Assembly: GCA_023416275.1 (NCBI GenBank)
Contig: JAEZIB010000029.1
Span: 1-64,000 of the forward strand
Length of the DNA: 64,000 bases
Reading direction: 5' to 3'
DNA from: Bacillota bacterium
GTDB lineage: Bacteria; Bacillota; Clostridia; Acetivibrionales; DSM-1351
Part shown: piece after piece, positions 34,471-43,402 of the stretch
Layout: each line of letters begins with the position of its first letter
Position numbering within the stretch: position 1 is the first letter of the stretch
Translations under genes and position numbers: made by a program
Notes under the pieces: generated by a model
The model's database searches: none
What the model saw: only the letters and a program-made list of their open reading frames with translations
Told to the model about the DNA's origin: nothing

Positions 34471-34731
34471 GACAAATCTTATTTGATAATTGCTAAAAAT
34501 ACAGGTCAAATGCTGCTAGTTGATAAAATAATGCGAGATAACGGAATAAAGACCGAGATTGTTCCAGCTCCGCCAAAGCCAGGAATGGCATGTACAAAAG
34601 CTGTAAAAATAAGCGATTCTGATTTATCTTTTGGAAAGCAACTTTTATCTGAAAAAAAAGTAGAAGTAAATAGTATAGTCGCTGATGAGACACTTGTGCT
34701 AGAAGAGTTTATTAATAGCAAATTGAATTAA
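34468..34731 (+). CDS. DUF3343 protein, putative sulfur/selenium carrier
   Basis: An 87-residue protein with the DUF3343 pattern: YLIIAKNTGQMLLVDK, then PAPPKPGMACT with a conserved Cys42 that could carry a persulfide. This family occurs with cysteine-desulfurase-like enzymes of the TIGR01977 type, and one follows at 35716. It is inferred to shuttle sulfur for the cluster product. The start is set by homology. A long hairpin lies between the only strong ribosome site and this ATG. The upstream frame also contains an in-phase TGA (34429). Confidence 0.78.
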   Translation: MDKSYLIIAKNTGQMLLVDKIMRDNGIKTEIVPAPPKPGMACTKAVKISDSDLSFGKQLLSEKKVEVNSIVADETLVLEEFINSKLN

Positions 34732-34781
34732 CTATAGCTACACATTTTTAGCGTATAGGAATTTATAAGTTTTCGATGTTG

Positions 34782-34865
34782 TTATACTAATTTGCATTTA
34801 AAATGTGGAATCACATTTTAAATAGCGCATTTGCGGCGATAGAGCGAAGCTCGCAAAGGTTGTTC
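34782..34865 (+). repeat. Family-3 repeat, copy 2
   Basis: Begins TTATACTAATTTGC and ends CGCAAAGGTTGTT. It matches 27743-27827 over its length. It occupies part of the 455-base gap before the second carrier gene; the rest is the family-2 element (35035-35161) and unassigned AT-rich DNA. Confidence 0.65.
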
Positions 34866-35034
34866 AATACTATGAGTCGCTGCTTATGCAGTCTACTTGG
34901 TAAGCAGTGATTTAAAATATTGTTTCTTATATTTTATAGACGAAATAGTATTATATGTACTGGCATAACTAAGGTTTAAGTAATACACAAGGTTCCTATA
35001 CGCGGGGTTTGAAAAGTGGAATACCCTTTCCGGT

Positions 35035-35161
35035 TTCAGGAGGGTGCGGAGGAAACACGAAGTGTTTTGGCGAAGGGGATTTAGGGTCCCCTAGTGAACA
35101 AGAAAATTTGCTTGCTGCATAATAATAAGCATAAAAGAACTGAGCGGAGCGAATTTTCTTG
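35035..35161 (+). repeat. Family-2 structured repeat, copy 1
   Basis: Starts TTCAGGAGGGTGCGGAG. It has an AACACGAAGTGTT hairpin, a GGGGAT...GTCCCC hairpin, and a long outer stem (CAAGAAAATTTGCTTG with GAGCGGAGCGAATTTTCTTG). It ends 26 bases before the start codon of carrier protein 2. It matches 41987-42113 in length (127 bases) and sequence, with changes at paired positions such as GGGGATTT/GGGTCCCC versus GGGAACCT/AGGGTTCAC. It could be a cis-regulatory RNA or a mobile repeat. Confidence 0.65.
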
Positions 35162-35186
35162 ATTAGAATAGGAGGCGTATCTCGTA

Positions 35187-35432
35187 ATGGAGTTTAGAAG
35201 GAGTGAAGTTATAAACATATTATCCAAGGCTTTGGATGTGGATATTAATGTATTATCACAAATAGGAGATGATGAGGATATTCGTCCATATGGGCTTGAC
35301 TCTATAAAGGGAATACTAGCAGTTGTTATGCTTGAAGGAGAATTCGATATTGAGTTGGTTGATGAAGATTTATTGTTGGAAAATGTTAATACCATTAATA
35401 AAATTAAAAAAACATTTGAAAAATACATTTAA
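35187..35432 (+). CDS. Acyl/peptidyl carrier protein 2
   Basis: An 81-residue acidic carrier protein. Ser39 in GLDSIKG is the attachment site, and it keeps the helix II/III pattern (VMLEGEFDIELVDEDLLL). AGGAGGC precedes ATG. Its sequence is clearly different from carrier 1, suggesting separate substrates or steps. It stands between two repeat elements and the cysteine desulfurase gene. Confidence 0.83.
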   Translation: MEFRRSEVINILSKALDVDINVLSQIGDDEDIRPYGLDSIKGILAVVMLEGEFDIELVDEDLLLENVNTINKIKKTFEKYI

Positions 35433-35585
35433 TTTTTCATTTATTGAACGTGGTAATTGATATCTTCACATGACTATTCTAAAGTGGTTGATACACTAAG
35501 GTGATTATGTTTGAAATAAGATATTAAGCGAATGTGGTGTTTGGATAGTATTGTATTTGTAGACGATAGCCAATACGAGATTTAA

Positions 35586-35699
35586 ATGAAGTGTATGAAA
35601 TTATCCAAAGTAAAAAAGTTATTGTTGGACAGTACATCTACAAAAATTAAGACAGACAAGAGTGAAAATAATTGTATTGTAATAAATAGAGTATGTTAA
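35586..35699 (+). CDS. Possible 37-aa small ORF before cysteine desulfurase
   Basis: ATG 35586 opens a 37-residue basic peptide (MKCMKLSKVKKLLLDSTSTK, ending NRVC) that stops 16 bases before the next gene. There is no clear ribosome site. It may be chance, a leader peptide or a tiny peptide substrate, and is listed only as a candidate. Confidence 0.2.
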   Translation: MKCMKLSKVKKLLLDSTSTKIKTDKSENNCIVINRVC

Positions 35700-35715
35700 G
35701 GGAGGTTATGTTCAA

Positions 35716-36870
35716 ATGATATACCTGGATAATGCTGCGACTACTTATCCTAAGCCCGAAAAGGTGTATAAGGAAATGGACAGGTGTATGCGTGAATATT
35801 GCGCAAATCCCGGCCGTGGTGGGCATCCAATGTCAATACAGTCAGGACAGGCTGTAATGGAAGCGCGTGAGAAAATAAGCAGGTTCTTTAATATCAGTAA
35901 TCCTATGCAATTGTGCTTTACAAAAAATGCTACTGAGGCTTTAAATATAGCCATTAAAGGAAGCCTTGAAGCTGGAGACCATGTAATAACAACAAGCCTT
36001 GAACACAACTCTGTTATGAGACCACTTAAGCTGCTTGAAAGAGACCTTGGTGTTGAAGTCACAGTTGTCTGGGGTAATGTATTCGGTGAAATTGACCCTG
36101 ATGATATACAAAGAAGCATCAAAAAAAACACAAAGCTAATAGTAGCTACCCTTTCATCAAATGTAAACGGAATACTTCTACCTGCTAAGGAGATTGGGAA
36201 AATAGCCGTTGAAAACGAGATAATGTACTTGCTCGATGGTTCACAAGGAGCAGGAACAATAAACATTGATGTTGAGGATATGAATATAAGTATGTTGGCA
36301 TTTCCTGGGCATAAAAGCTTGATGGGGCCTGTTGGGACAGGGGGTTTGTATATAAGGGAAGGACTGAAAGTTAACTCTATCCTGCAAGGTGGAACGGGAA
36401 GTAATTCTGAGGATTTTACACAGCCTGAATTCATGCCTGACCTTATGGAAAGCGGAACCTTGAACACACAAGGTATAGTGGGTCTGGGTTATGGTATTGA
36501 CTTCATAAATAGCCAAGGCATTGAAAATATAAGAGAGCATAAATACCGACTTGTTAAAATGCTCTTTGAAGGTGTTCGAGAACTAAAAAATGTAAAGCTG
36601 TACAGTAAAAACCATATAGAAAAAAATTCTGGTATTGTAGCACTTAATTTCAACGGTGTACCATCTAGTGAAATAAGCTATGTTTTGGACAAGGTTTATA
36701 ACATTGGGACGAGGGCCGGTATGCACTGTGCTCCTATAGCCCATGATACATTAGGTAGTTCAATTACAGGAGCAGTAAGGTTCAGTGTTGGCGTATTCAA
36801 TACAGCTTCTGAAATAGAAGCAACAATAAATGCACTTAAAGAAATATCATTAAACGTAGGCAATATATGA
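35716..36870 (+). CDS. Cysteine desulfurase-like class V aminotransferase (TIGR01977 type)
   Basis: A 384-residue PLP enzyme with AAGGGAGG upstream. It has LDNAATTYPKP at the start, FTKNATEALN, TTSLEHNSVMRP (His stacking on PLP), LLDGSQGAG (Asp) and FPGHKSLMGPVGTGG with the PLP Lys in GHKS. The active-site Cys is in GTRAGMHCAP. This subgroup is known beside DUF3343 genes. It would take sulfur from cysteine and hand it to a carrier. In this cluster it probably supplies sulfur for product assembly and not for general Fe-S biogenesis. Confidence 0.88.
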   Translation: MIYLDNAATTYPKPEKVYKEMDRCMREYCANPGRGGHPMSIQSGQAVMEAREKISRFFNISNPMQLCFTKNATEALNIAIKGSLEAGDHVITTSLEHNSVMRPLKLLERDLGVEVTVVWGNVFGEIDPDDIQRSIKKNTKLIVATLSSNVNGILLPAKEIGKIAVENEIMYLLDGSQGAGTINIDVEDMNISMLAFPGHKSLMGPVGTGGLYIREGLKVNSILQGGTGSNSEDFTQPEFMPDLMESGTLNTQGIVGLGYGIDFINSQGIENIREHKYRLVKMLFEGVRELKNVKLYSKNHIEKNSGIVALNFNGVPSSEISYVLDKVYNIGTRAGMHCAPIAHDTLGSSITGAVRFSVGVFNTASEIEATINALKEISLNVGNI

Positions 36871-36969
36871 AACACTTCTAAAATCAGTAGTAGGGTCAAC
36901 CTAAAAGTCGCTAATAACAATAGCTACGAATTTCCAAAATTATATTAATTTAATAAGGGGGAATTTAAA

Positions 36970-38127
36970 ATGCCACAAAGTGTAAAAGAATTGACAAAGG
37001 AAAGACAATTGGTATTACTATGCTCGAGAGGTGTATTAAAGGAAGAGCATATAGAAGAAATTAAAACTATCATGGATGGAAATCTCGATTGGAAAGAGAT
37101 ATTGTACCAAGGGATAACCCACAGAACATTAAATATCATGTATTACCATTTAAAGAACCTCAGGCTTACAAGCAAAATCGAAGAAGAAGTTCTAAAAGCA
37201 ATGAAGACACAGAGCAAGGTATATGCAATCAGGAATAAGTCGTACTTTGAAGAGATAAAGATTATCTTTGACAAACTGAATGATAATGGTATTCGTTTAG
37301 CAATTCTAAAAGGAAATTTTCTGGCTTCCAAGGTGTATCCTTCAGTTGAGACCAGAACATTTAATGATCTTGACTTCCTCATTGATGTAAGGGATGGAGA
37401 CAAAATAGTAAAGATATTGGAAGACTTAGGCTATATTCAGGGTGAAGTAAATGAAAATGGAGATATAATTCCGAGCACAAGAAAGCAAAAAATGCTTCAA
37501 CAACTGGCCTCAAACGAACTTCAGGAATGCCTTAAAAAGACAGATAACCCTTTCACACCAATGTTCCAAGTGGATTTAAACTTTGATGTACTCTGGAAAG
37601 GAAATTGTCCTTGCAAAATCGAAACGCCTGAATTGCTTGAAAGAGCTATAGAAGTTGATATCGACGGTGCAAAGACACTTATTCTTGACTATGAAGATTT
37701 CTTGATACAACTAGCATGCCATTTGTATAAGGAAGCTGCTTTGCTACACTGGATTAATGATCTGAGAGATCTTAAAATATACAAGTTTGCAGATATATTA
37801 ATGTTCGTTGAAAAATTCTCTGACAAGATTAACTGGGACAAGCTAGTATCCTTTAGCAAAAGGGTAGGATGTGAAAGCATAGTTTATTACGCCTTCTATT
37901 ACGTAAACCTTATGTACGGACAAGTAATTCCGGAGAGTGTTATGAAAGCAATAGAGCCTGAAAGCAAGGAATACCTTGATGAGTACGGTATTGAGAATGA
38001 AAAGCCATCTAAATGGCAGTTTGACTTCTTTACCAGAATGTTTGAAACAAGCAGGGTATTGGATATAAGTGAGGAGATGCTTTCAAACACAAAAAGATTT
38101 TGGGATACAAAGGAACAGTCAACCTAA
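36970..38127 (+). CDS. Nucleotidyltransferase-fold protein (NTP_transf_5)
   Basis: A 385-residue protein. LAILKGNFLASKVYPSVETRTFNDLDFLID contains the polymerase-beta-like D-x-D pair (DLDFLID), as in the family often found in peptide and glycan clusters. The remaining helices have no familiar motif. TAAGGGGG lies before ATG. It may transfer a nucleotidyl group to the product or an intermediate; the outward-facing 5'-nucleotidase upstream would fit such a protect/release scheme. This is inference. Confidence 0.75.
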   Translation: MPQSVKELTKERQLVLLCSRGVLKEEHIEEIKTIMDGNLDWKEILYQGITHRTLNIMYYHLKNLRLTSKIEEEVLKAMKTQSKVYAIRNKSYFEEIKIIFDKLNDNGIRLAILKGNFLASKVYPSVETRTFNDLDFLIDVRDGDKIVKILEDLGYIQGEVNENGDIIPSTRKQKMLQQLASNELQECLKKTDNPFTPMFQVDLNFDVLWKGNCPCKIETPELLERAIEVDIDGAKTLILDYEDFLIQLACHLYKEAALLHWINDLRDLKIYKFADILMFVEKFSDKINWDKLVSFSKRVGCESIVYYAFYYVNLMYGQVIPESVMKAIEPESKEYLDEYGIENEKPSKWQFDFFTRMFETSRVLDISEEMLSNTKRFWDTKEQST

Positions 38128-38150
38128 TTTTATAGAGGGAGGATTTTGTA

Positions 38151-39026
38151 ATGGATTACAGACAGATTTTAAGGGATTTAATATTTAGAATATCATATGA
38201 GGTTTCAGATGACTGCCGCTGCCTTTTAAACAATGCAGTTGAAATAGAAACAGATGAATCATCTAAAATGATACTTGAAACTATTATAGAAAATGTAAAT
38301 ATCGCAAGGGAATGCAAACAGGCTTTGTGCCAATCTCCCGGATATCTTACTACATACGTAACATTTGGAGATGATTTTTTTATTTCGGATTTGGAGCAAA
38401 TATTAAAGGAAGCTGTAATAGATGCAACAAAGGCAGGTTACTTGCGCCCCAGTATGGTTGACCCTCTTACACGTGTAAACAGTGGCGATAACAGCGGGCG
38501 TGGAGTGCCAAATATGGAGTACGAGTATAAGAAGGGTATCGATTACATCGAAATAATCCCAAGCATAAAGGGTTGCGGAATAGAACTTTACAATAAAGTT
38601 AAAGTATTCACTATTGCTGAAATAGGTGACAATTTTGAAGGTATCAAGAAATTCGTGCTTGAATGCGTTGTTGAAGCCGGGGGTACAGCATGTTTGCCAT
38701 CTGCAATCGGTATAGGCATTGGTGGTCAGCTGGACGTTGCTGCAAAACTTAGTAGAAGAGCTATGAGTCTGAGAGGTTGGATGCAGAGGAATGAGGACAA
38801 GCGCTTGGCACAACTGGAAGAGGAGCTGCTTGAGGCAATAAATTCGCTTAACATTGGGTCAGGTGGTACAGGCGGCAAAGTAACTACACTCGGAGTTAAT
38901 ATTGAGACAGCAGCCACCCATACAACACTCTGTCCTGTTGCAATCAATTTTCACTGTTGGGTCGCGCGAAGGGCGGGTATAAGGATTTATAAGGACGGAA
39001 GAGTGGAAGAAATAAGCTTTATGTAA
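38151..39026 (+). CDS. Class I fumarase/tartrate dehydratase-like alpha subunit, altered motifs
   Basis: A 291-residue alpha subunit. The three expected cluster cysteines are present (LCQSPG, GGTACLPSAIG, INFHCWVARR), so a 4Fe-4S hydro-lyase is plausible. Several normally strict motifs differ: CQSPG in place of CQDTG, KGCGIEL in place of KGGGSEN, and CLPS in place of CPPV. This suggests a hydratase acting on a different hydroxy acid or a cluster-specific intermediate. It is followed 16 bases later by its beta subunit. AGGGAGG precedes ATG. Confidence 0.83.
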   Translation: MDYRQILRDLIFRISYEVSDDCRCLLNNAVEIETDESSKMILETIIENVNIARECKQALCQSPGYLTTYVTFGDDFFISDLEQILKEAVIDATKAGYLRPSMVDPLTRVNSGDNSGRGVPNMEYEYKKGIDYIEIIPSIKGCGIELYNKVKVFTIAEIGDNFEGIKKFVLECVVEAGGTACLPSAIGIGIGGQLDVAAKLSRRAMSLRGWMQRNEDKRLAQLEEELLEAINSLNIGSGGTGGKVTTLGVNIETAATHTTLCPVAINFHCWVARRAGIRIYKDGRVEEISFM

Positions 39027-39041
39027 TAAAGGGGGATTTAC

Positions 39042-39656
39042 ATGAAAACCTACTATTTGAATACTCCTCTAAAAGATGAGGACATTGCAAAGCTTGAAGC
39101 TGGAGACACAGTCTATCTGAGTGGGAAACTTTATACGGCAAGGGACATGGCTCATTATAAACTGAAAAAGCTCCTTGAAAGTAATAGAAAATTTGATGAA
39201 GACCTTAATGGCCAGGCTATATTTCATGCAGGACCAATCATTAGTGTAAATAGTGAAAGTGGAGAATATAAAGTAATTTCAATTGGTCCTACCAGCAGCA
39301 TAAGAATGGATCCATACACTGACATGGTTGGCGAAATGGGTGTAAAAGTTCTTATAGGAAAAGGCGGTATGAGTGATTTAACTACTGAAGCGATGAAAAA
39401 GCACACTATGGTGTATCTTCTTGCTGCCCATGGTTGTGCTGCTGTACACACTCAAAGGATTACCAAGGTCACCCATCAGTACTGGATGGATGAAATAGGT
39501 ATGCCTGAAGCTATGTGGGTTATGGAATCCGATAATTTTGGTCCACTGATTGTAGGTATTGACTCCAAAGGCAGAAATCTTTTTGAGGAAACAAGAAAAA
39601 ATTCCAAAGACATGATTGAAGCTATAAGTAAACAAACATCTTGTAAAAGTAAATAG
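39042..39656 (+). CDS. Class I fumarase/tartrate dehydratase-like beta subunit
   Basis: A 204-residue beta subunit with the expected LSGKLYTARDMAHYKL, HAGPI, IGPTSSIRMDPYT and LIGKGGM segments. It pairs with the preceding alpha subunit, and together they would form a reversible hydratase. The beta motifs are closer to normal than those of the alpha subunit. It is close to a kinase-like gene (8 bases), so it is in the same transcript. Confidence 0.85.
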   Translation: MKTYYLNTPLKDEDIAKLEAGDTVYLSGKLYTARDMAHYKLKKLLESNRKFDEDLNGQAIFHAGPIISVNSESGEYKVISIGPTSSIRMDPYTDMVGEMGVKVLIGKGGMSDLTTEAMKKHTMVYLLAAHGCAAVHTQRITKVTHQYWMDEIGMPEAMWVMESDNFGPLIVGIDSKGRNLFEETRKNSKDMIEAISKQTSCKSK

Positions 39657-39663
39657 GTCCAAT

Positions 39664-40362
39664 ATGAATAAGCATAGTTATAAAACCAATACTCAAAAAG
39701 GTGTTTTAATAGTCTTCGAAGGAATCAGTGGTTCAGGAAAAAGTGAAAGTGTTACAAAGATATATGGTTACCTAAGTGAGCAAAACAATGTGCAAATTGT
39801 TGAGTGGAATTCAAATAAAAAAATTAGAAGAATTATAAAAGCACTCTGCAATTTTAAAATGCTTACATCAACTATATACAGTATATTGCAGTGGATCAGC
39901 TTTTTCATTGACTACTTTACAAGGATATTACCTGATCTAAACAAGGGTAACATAGTTATAGCAGACAGGTATGTATACACAGCCTTAACTCGTGATATTG
40001 TTAACGGCTCAAGCGTGCTACCCGGTAAATACCTTTGTACCCTTGTAAGAAAGCCGGATATGCTATTCTTCTATGACACAAATTGTGAATTGTGCTATGA
40101 AAGAATACTTGCGAGAGGTAAGGCTTTATTTCATACAAATAAATACATTAAGCGCAACAAGTTTCTTAAAAACAAAGATTTATATTACCTAAAGAAACTC
40201 AGGGGTGAATATATTAAAATTTTGCAAAAAAGTAACCTCCTTAGTCATACAAATGTTGTTATCATAAAAAACGATGAGGTTAATGTGATTAAAGAGGTGG
40301 ACCAATATTTAAAGTCAAAATACGGAGACACCAATATAAGTCAGGAACAGTTTATCAATTAA
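39664..40362 (+). CDS. Thymidylate-kinase-like P-loop protein
   Basis: A 232-residue protein with FEGISGSGKSES (Walker A) and VIADRYVYTALTRD (the DRY/lid-side motif of dTMP kinases). The middle carries a more hydrophobic stretch (MLTSTIYSILQWISFFIDYF) than housekeeping enzymes, and the LID is Lys/Arg-rich. It probably phosphorylates a small molecule in the pathway. A second copy of the essential dTMP kinase is less likely in this setting. No clear ribosome site is visible; the spacing to the previous gene is 8 bases. Confidence 0.78.
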   Translation: MNKHSYKTNTQKGVLIVFEGISGSGKSESVTKIYGYLSEQNNVQIVEWNSNKKIRRIIKALCNFKMLTSTIYSILQWISFFIDYFTRILPDLNKGNIVIADRYVYTALTRDIVNGSSVLPGKYLCTLVRKPDMLFFYDTNCELCYERILARGKALFHTNKYIKRNKFLKNKDLYYLKKLRGEYIKILQKSNLLSHTNVVIIKNDEVNVIKEVDQYLKSKYGDTNISQEQFIN

Positions 40363-40428
40363 ATTAGTATTTCGTCGGTCGGAAAGATTGATTAAAATAT
40401 AGAAATTATACAGTAAGGGGGAGTCATA

Positions 40429-41073
40429 GTGTATAAAGTTTTAAAGCCATGCGCGGAAACATATAAATTAGCCGGTGAGGCAATAAAGAGGGGAAAGGTC
40501 ATTGTCGTACCCACAGATGCAGTGTATGCAGTGGTTTGTGATGCTTTCAACAAGGAAGCTGTTGAGAGGCTTAGAGAAATACGTCAAAGTCCTCAAGATA
40601 AGCCGTTATCATTAATTATAGATAAAAAAGATATAGATAAATATTGTGTTATAAAAAATGAAACTTGTAAAAGTATTATCGAGGCTTTACTTCCAGGTAA
40701 AGTCAGCTTCCTCATGAATAAAAATGGTGATATATTTGCAGATGCAGTTCCAAATAGTGATGCTATATGTGTCTTCTGGCAGGATAATGAGACTAAAGGC
40801 GTTTATGAGGAAAGTGGCACTGTGCTTGCCATTTCATCGGCAAACAAGGCAGGGTTTCCTGAAGCTACCACCCTTGAGCAGGCGATAAGTTTTTTTGAAG
40901 ATGAGGTTGAACTGTTTATTGACAGTGGAGAGGAACGGGGCAACAAAGGCACAACGCAGTTGGATATAAGGAATGACAGCATCAGTATTATGAGGGAATC
41001 ACCAATGTTTCCGCTGGTTGAAATAAACAAGGTTCTGGAAGCAAAAGGCATACCAGCCTTAAGAAAGGTATGA
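40429..41073 (+). CDS. YrdC/Sua5-family protein (carbamoyl-AMP-type)
   Basis: A GTG start with AAGGGGGAG. The 214 residues show PTDAVYAVVCDAF, then SPQDKPLSLII and ISSANKAG, matching the YrdC fold that makes threonylcarbamoyl-AMP from Thr, bicarbonate and ATP. Some residues differ from the tRNA-modifying enzymes (normally PTxTxYGL). In a natural-product cluster such a paralogue could activate an amine or amino acid as a carbamate. It could also be a displaced housekeeping copy. The stop overlaps the next gene region by design (one base gap). Confidence 0.8.
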   Translation: MYKVLKPCAETYKLAGEAIKRGKVIVVPTDAVYAVVCDAFNKEAVERLREIRQSPQDKPLSLIIDKKDIDKYCVIKNETCKSIIEALLPGKVSFLMNKNGDIFADAVPNSDAICVFWQDNETKGVYEESGTVLAISSANKAGFPEATTLEQAISFFEDEVELFIDSGEERGNKGTTQLDIRNDSISIMRESPMFPLVEINKVLEAKGIPALRKV

Positions 41074-41074
41074 T

Positions 41075-41848
41075 ATGGGTTTCTATAACTACAATGGTAT
41101 AAACATATTTTATGAAGTTACAGGAAATGGTGGAGAGTGTATACTACTTATCCACGGTTTAGGTTCATCTAGCAGGGTTTACAATAATATTTTAAAATAT
41201 GATTTCTTTAGAAAGAATTTCAATGTTTTGTTTATAGACCTTGTTGGATATGGTAACTCGGACAAACCGATGGAATTTGACTATTCCATCAAATCTCAAG
41301 CCTTAGCATGTCTTCATTTAATTGACTACTTAGGTATAAATAGCACTCATATAATTGCTCATTCAATGGGAGGGGTTGTAGCCCAGTATATATGCGAATG
41401 CATGGAGGTAAAGTCATTTGTTAACTGTGAGGGCAACCTCACCTTGGACGATTGCAAGCTGTCAGCTTCTATTTATAATTTGGGGTTTGAAGTCTTCAAT
41501 CTGGGAGACTTCAAATCCCTCAAAAATAAATACCGTACAATCCCATATTATGAGAGTCTTTGCATGACAAATGCTTATGTTATGTATGAGTCCTCAAAAA
41601 GTCTGGTAGAAGTATGTAAAACCGATAATATCCTTGAACGGTTCATCAAGCTTGACACTGGAAAAATGTATGTTTACGGTGAGAGAAACCTTGGAAAAAG
41701 GAGGTCTCAAGATTATCTGCGTGATACGGGCATAGTAATAAAACATATTAAAGACAGTGGCCATAATATGATAGAAGAAAACCCGTGCAATTTTTATGAA
41801 ACACTTATTGAATATTTCTCAAATGCAAATTCTTTTGGAGCATTATGA
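41075..41848 (+). CDS. Alpha/beta hydrolase
   Basis: A 257-residue protein starting one base after the previous stop. LLIHGLGSSSRVY is the oxyanion region, AHSMGG contains the nucleophile Ser, and DSGHNM contains the catalytic His. There is no signal peptide, so it acts in the cytosol. In a carrier-protein cluster it may act as a thioesterase releasing the product or an editing enzyme. Confidence 0.85.
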   Translation: MGFYNYNGINIFYEVTGNGGECILLIHGLGSSSRVYNNILKYDFFRKNFNVLFIDLVGYGNSDKPMEFDYSIKSQALACLHLIDYLGINSTHIIAHSMGGVVAQYICECMEVKSFVNCEGNLTLDDCKLSASIYNLGFEVFNLGDFKSLKNKYRTIPYYESLCMTNAYVMYESSKSLVEVCKTDNILERFIKLDTGKMYVYGERNLGKRRSQDYLRDTGIVIKHIKDSGHNMIEENPCNFYETLIEYFSNANSFGAL

Positions 41849-41986
41849 GAAGAGATGTGCTACATTTGCTTTTGCAAGAAAATCATAAAGTCAATTATGA
41901 TTGAAACCTTCTCATTCCAGCCGAATATGTGCTTTCAAGCATTTTATCTAAAAGTTTCAACGGTATGAGTTTTAAAGAGTATGTGC

Positions 41987-42113
41987 TTCAGGAGGCTGCG
42001 GAGTAAACACGAAGTGTTTTGTCGAAGGGAACCTAGGGTTCACGAGCGAACAAGAAAATTTGCTCGCTGCACAATAATAAGCACCGAAGAACTGAGCGGA
42101 GCGAATTTTCTTG
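41987..42113 (+). repeat. Family-2 structured repeat, copy 2
   Basis: The same 127-base element as at 35035-35161: TTCAGGAGGCTGCGGAG start, AACACGAAGTGTT hairpin, a GGGAAC...GGTTCAC hairpin and the outer CAAGAAAATTTGCTCG/GAGCGAATTTTCTTG-type stem. It ends 18 bases before ATG 42132. The 138 bases before it hold no gene; a short in-frame tail (SSILSKSFNGMSFKEYVLQE) overlaps its start and looks like a relic of an AraC-type end. Confidence 0.65.
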
Positions 42114-42131
42114 GCAATAAAGGGGGAGAGT

Positions 42132-43151
42132 ATGAAATTTATCATACCTGATTTAGAAACGTACACAAAAGATGGTGTGTTTTGTTTGTATTCAGCGATA
42201 GAAGATACTTTAAGGTATCAAAATTATGACTTATCGTGTGTTGATGTATTTATGCTGTGCAACGGATTTAATGTGGTATACGAATCAGAATTAAATCGTA
42301 TAGGATACATCGGTCTTGACGATGTTATAGAAAATATGGCAAGAGAAAACCTATTTAAAATAAATATGTGTTACAAGCTACAGGATAAGGATGAGCTTTT
42401 TCAAAAGGCTTGCAATGCGGTACTTGATAACAATGTTGTCATACTGTTTGTAGGAACTGAGAACTTGAATTACAGTGATGCCTTTAGGGAGGTAAGCGAT
42501 GAAAACAGAGGACATTGTATTCTTATGTATGGTATAGACTCTGAACAAGGCATCGTGTATGTTGCAGACGCATATTTTAAAGACTCCTCCGGAAGGATGA
42601 AAAAATACCAAGGTCCTGCCTCAATTGAAGATATTAGGAAAAGCATTTTTGGATTTGTATGGTTTGATACTGATAAAGCATCAAACAGTATAAGTAAGAA
42701 GATGGTTCTTGATACAACTATAAATAATTTGAAAGCTTTTATGGAAGGAGCTACGACAGAAAATAGATGTTTCGGAAATCTTGCGTTTAAAAGGTTTGTT
42801 GGTAACCTGAATAAATTGGAGGCCCTTGATGAAGATTCATTTGAAAAGGCTTGTATAGATATAAATTTCACTATTAAAATTCGGAGTGCAAGAGTAATCA
42901 TTGATAATATGATAAGTTTCATCCGGGATAATGCTAATTTTCAAATAGAAGGCTACGATAAGGTTTTAGAAGAGCTTCAGACTCTGAGACGAGAATGGGA
43001 TAAGGTTGCTCTTAATGTAACTAAGGCAGGTTTGATCAAGAGAAAAAGAATGATACCTGCTATATGCGAAATGGCAAATAATACAATACAGATACAGGAT
43101 AAGATATTTAGTAACTACTTGCAGTATCTTAAGAAAGTTAAAATAACGTGA
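42132..43151 (+). CDS. BtrH/C39-like papain-fold protein with intact Cys-His-Asp
   Basis: The start is ATG 42132 with AAGGGGGAG. The 339-residue protein has an N-terminal papain-fold region of the BtrH_N/C39 type: Cys18 (GVFCLYSAIE), His128 (RGHCILMYGID) and Asp146 (VYVADAY). BtrH from butirosin synthesis uses such a site to move an acyl group from a carrier protein. The rest (from ~residue 200) is helical and may bind the carrier. The expected job is acyl transfer or amide bond formation with carrier proteins 1 and 2. This is the closest recognised role, not proven. Confidence 0.7.
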   Translation: MKFIIPDLETYTKDGVFCLYSAIEDTLRYQNYDLSCVDVFMLCNGFNVVYESELNRIGYIGLDDVIENMARENLFKINMCYKLQDKDELFQKACNAVLDNNVVILFVGTENLNYSDAFREVSDENRGHCILMYGIDSEQGIVYVADAYFKDSSGRMKKYQGPASIEDIRKSIFGFVWFDTDKASNSISKKMVLDTTINNLKAFMEGATTENRCFGNLAFKRFVGNLNKLEALDEDSFEKACIDINFTIKIRSARVIIDNMISFIRDNANFQIEGYDKVLEELQTLRREWDKVALNVTKAGLIKRKRMIPAICEMANNTIQIQDKIFSNYLQYLKKVKIT

Positions 43152-43192
43152 GTTTGATGGAATTATAGAAAACATTACAAATATATAACGAG

Positions 43193-43338
43193 GCGAGAAA
43201 ATGTCCCCACTTCTATAAGTGGCGGGTACTGCTTTGATTTTCAGGCGGTGAGAATATGACCCGCCTCGCTTACACTCCGCTGATGAAAAGAAATTTTTCT
43301 ATAATCAAAAAATTTAATTTCGAATTTAGGCGTTATAA
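43193..43338 (+). repeat. MITE-like family-1 repeat, copy C
   Basis: ATATAACGAGGC at the left and TAGGCGTTATAA at the right, with the CACTTCTATAAGTG and ACTGC...GCGGT hairpins and an AAATTTTTC stem inside. It fills most of the 312-base gap between the two papain-like genes. Confidence 0.7.
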
Positions 43339-43402
43339 ATCCACCAAAAGCTTTTAGAATGTTTATGGTCAGCAAAACACTAAAAGAGAAAGGTGGGTTC
43401 AT

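Noticed and set aside
34354..34731. Selenoprotein with UGA at 34429 as selenocysteine
   Set aside because: The in-frame TGA is followed by no convincing bacterial SECIS stem at the right distance, and the DUF3343 homology starts only at the later ATG; kept as a minor alternative.
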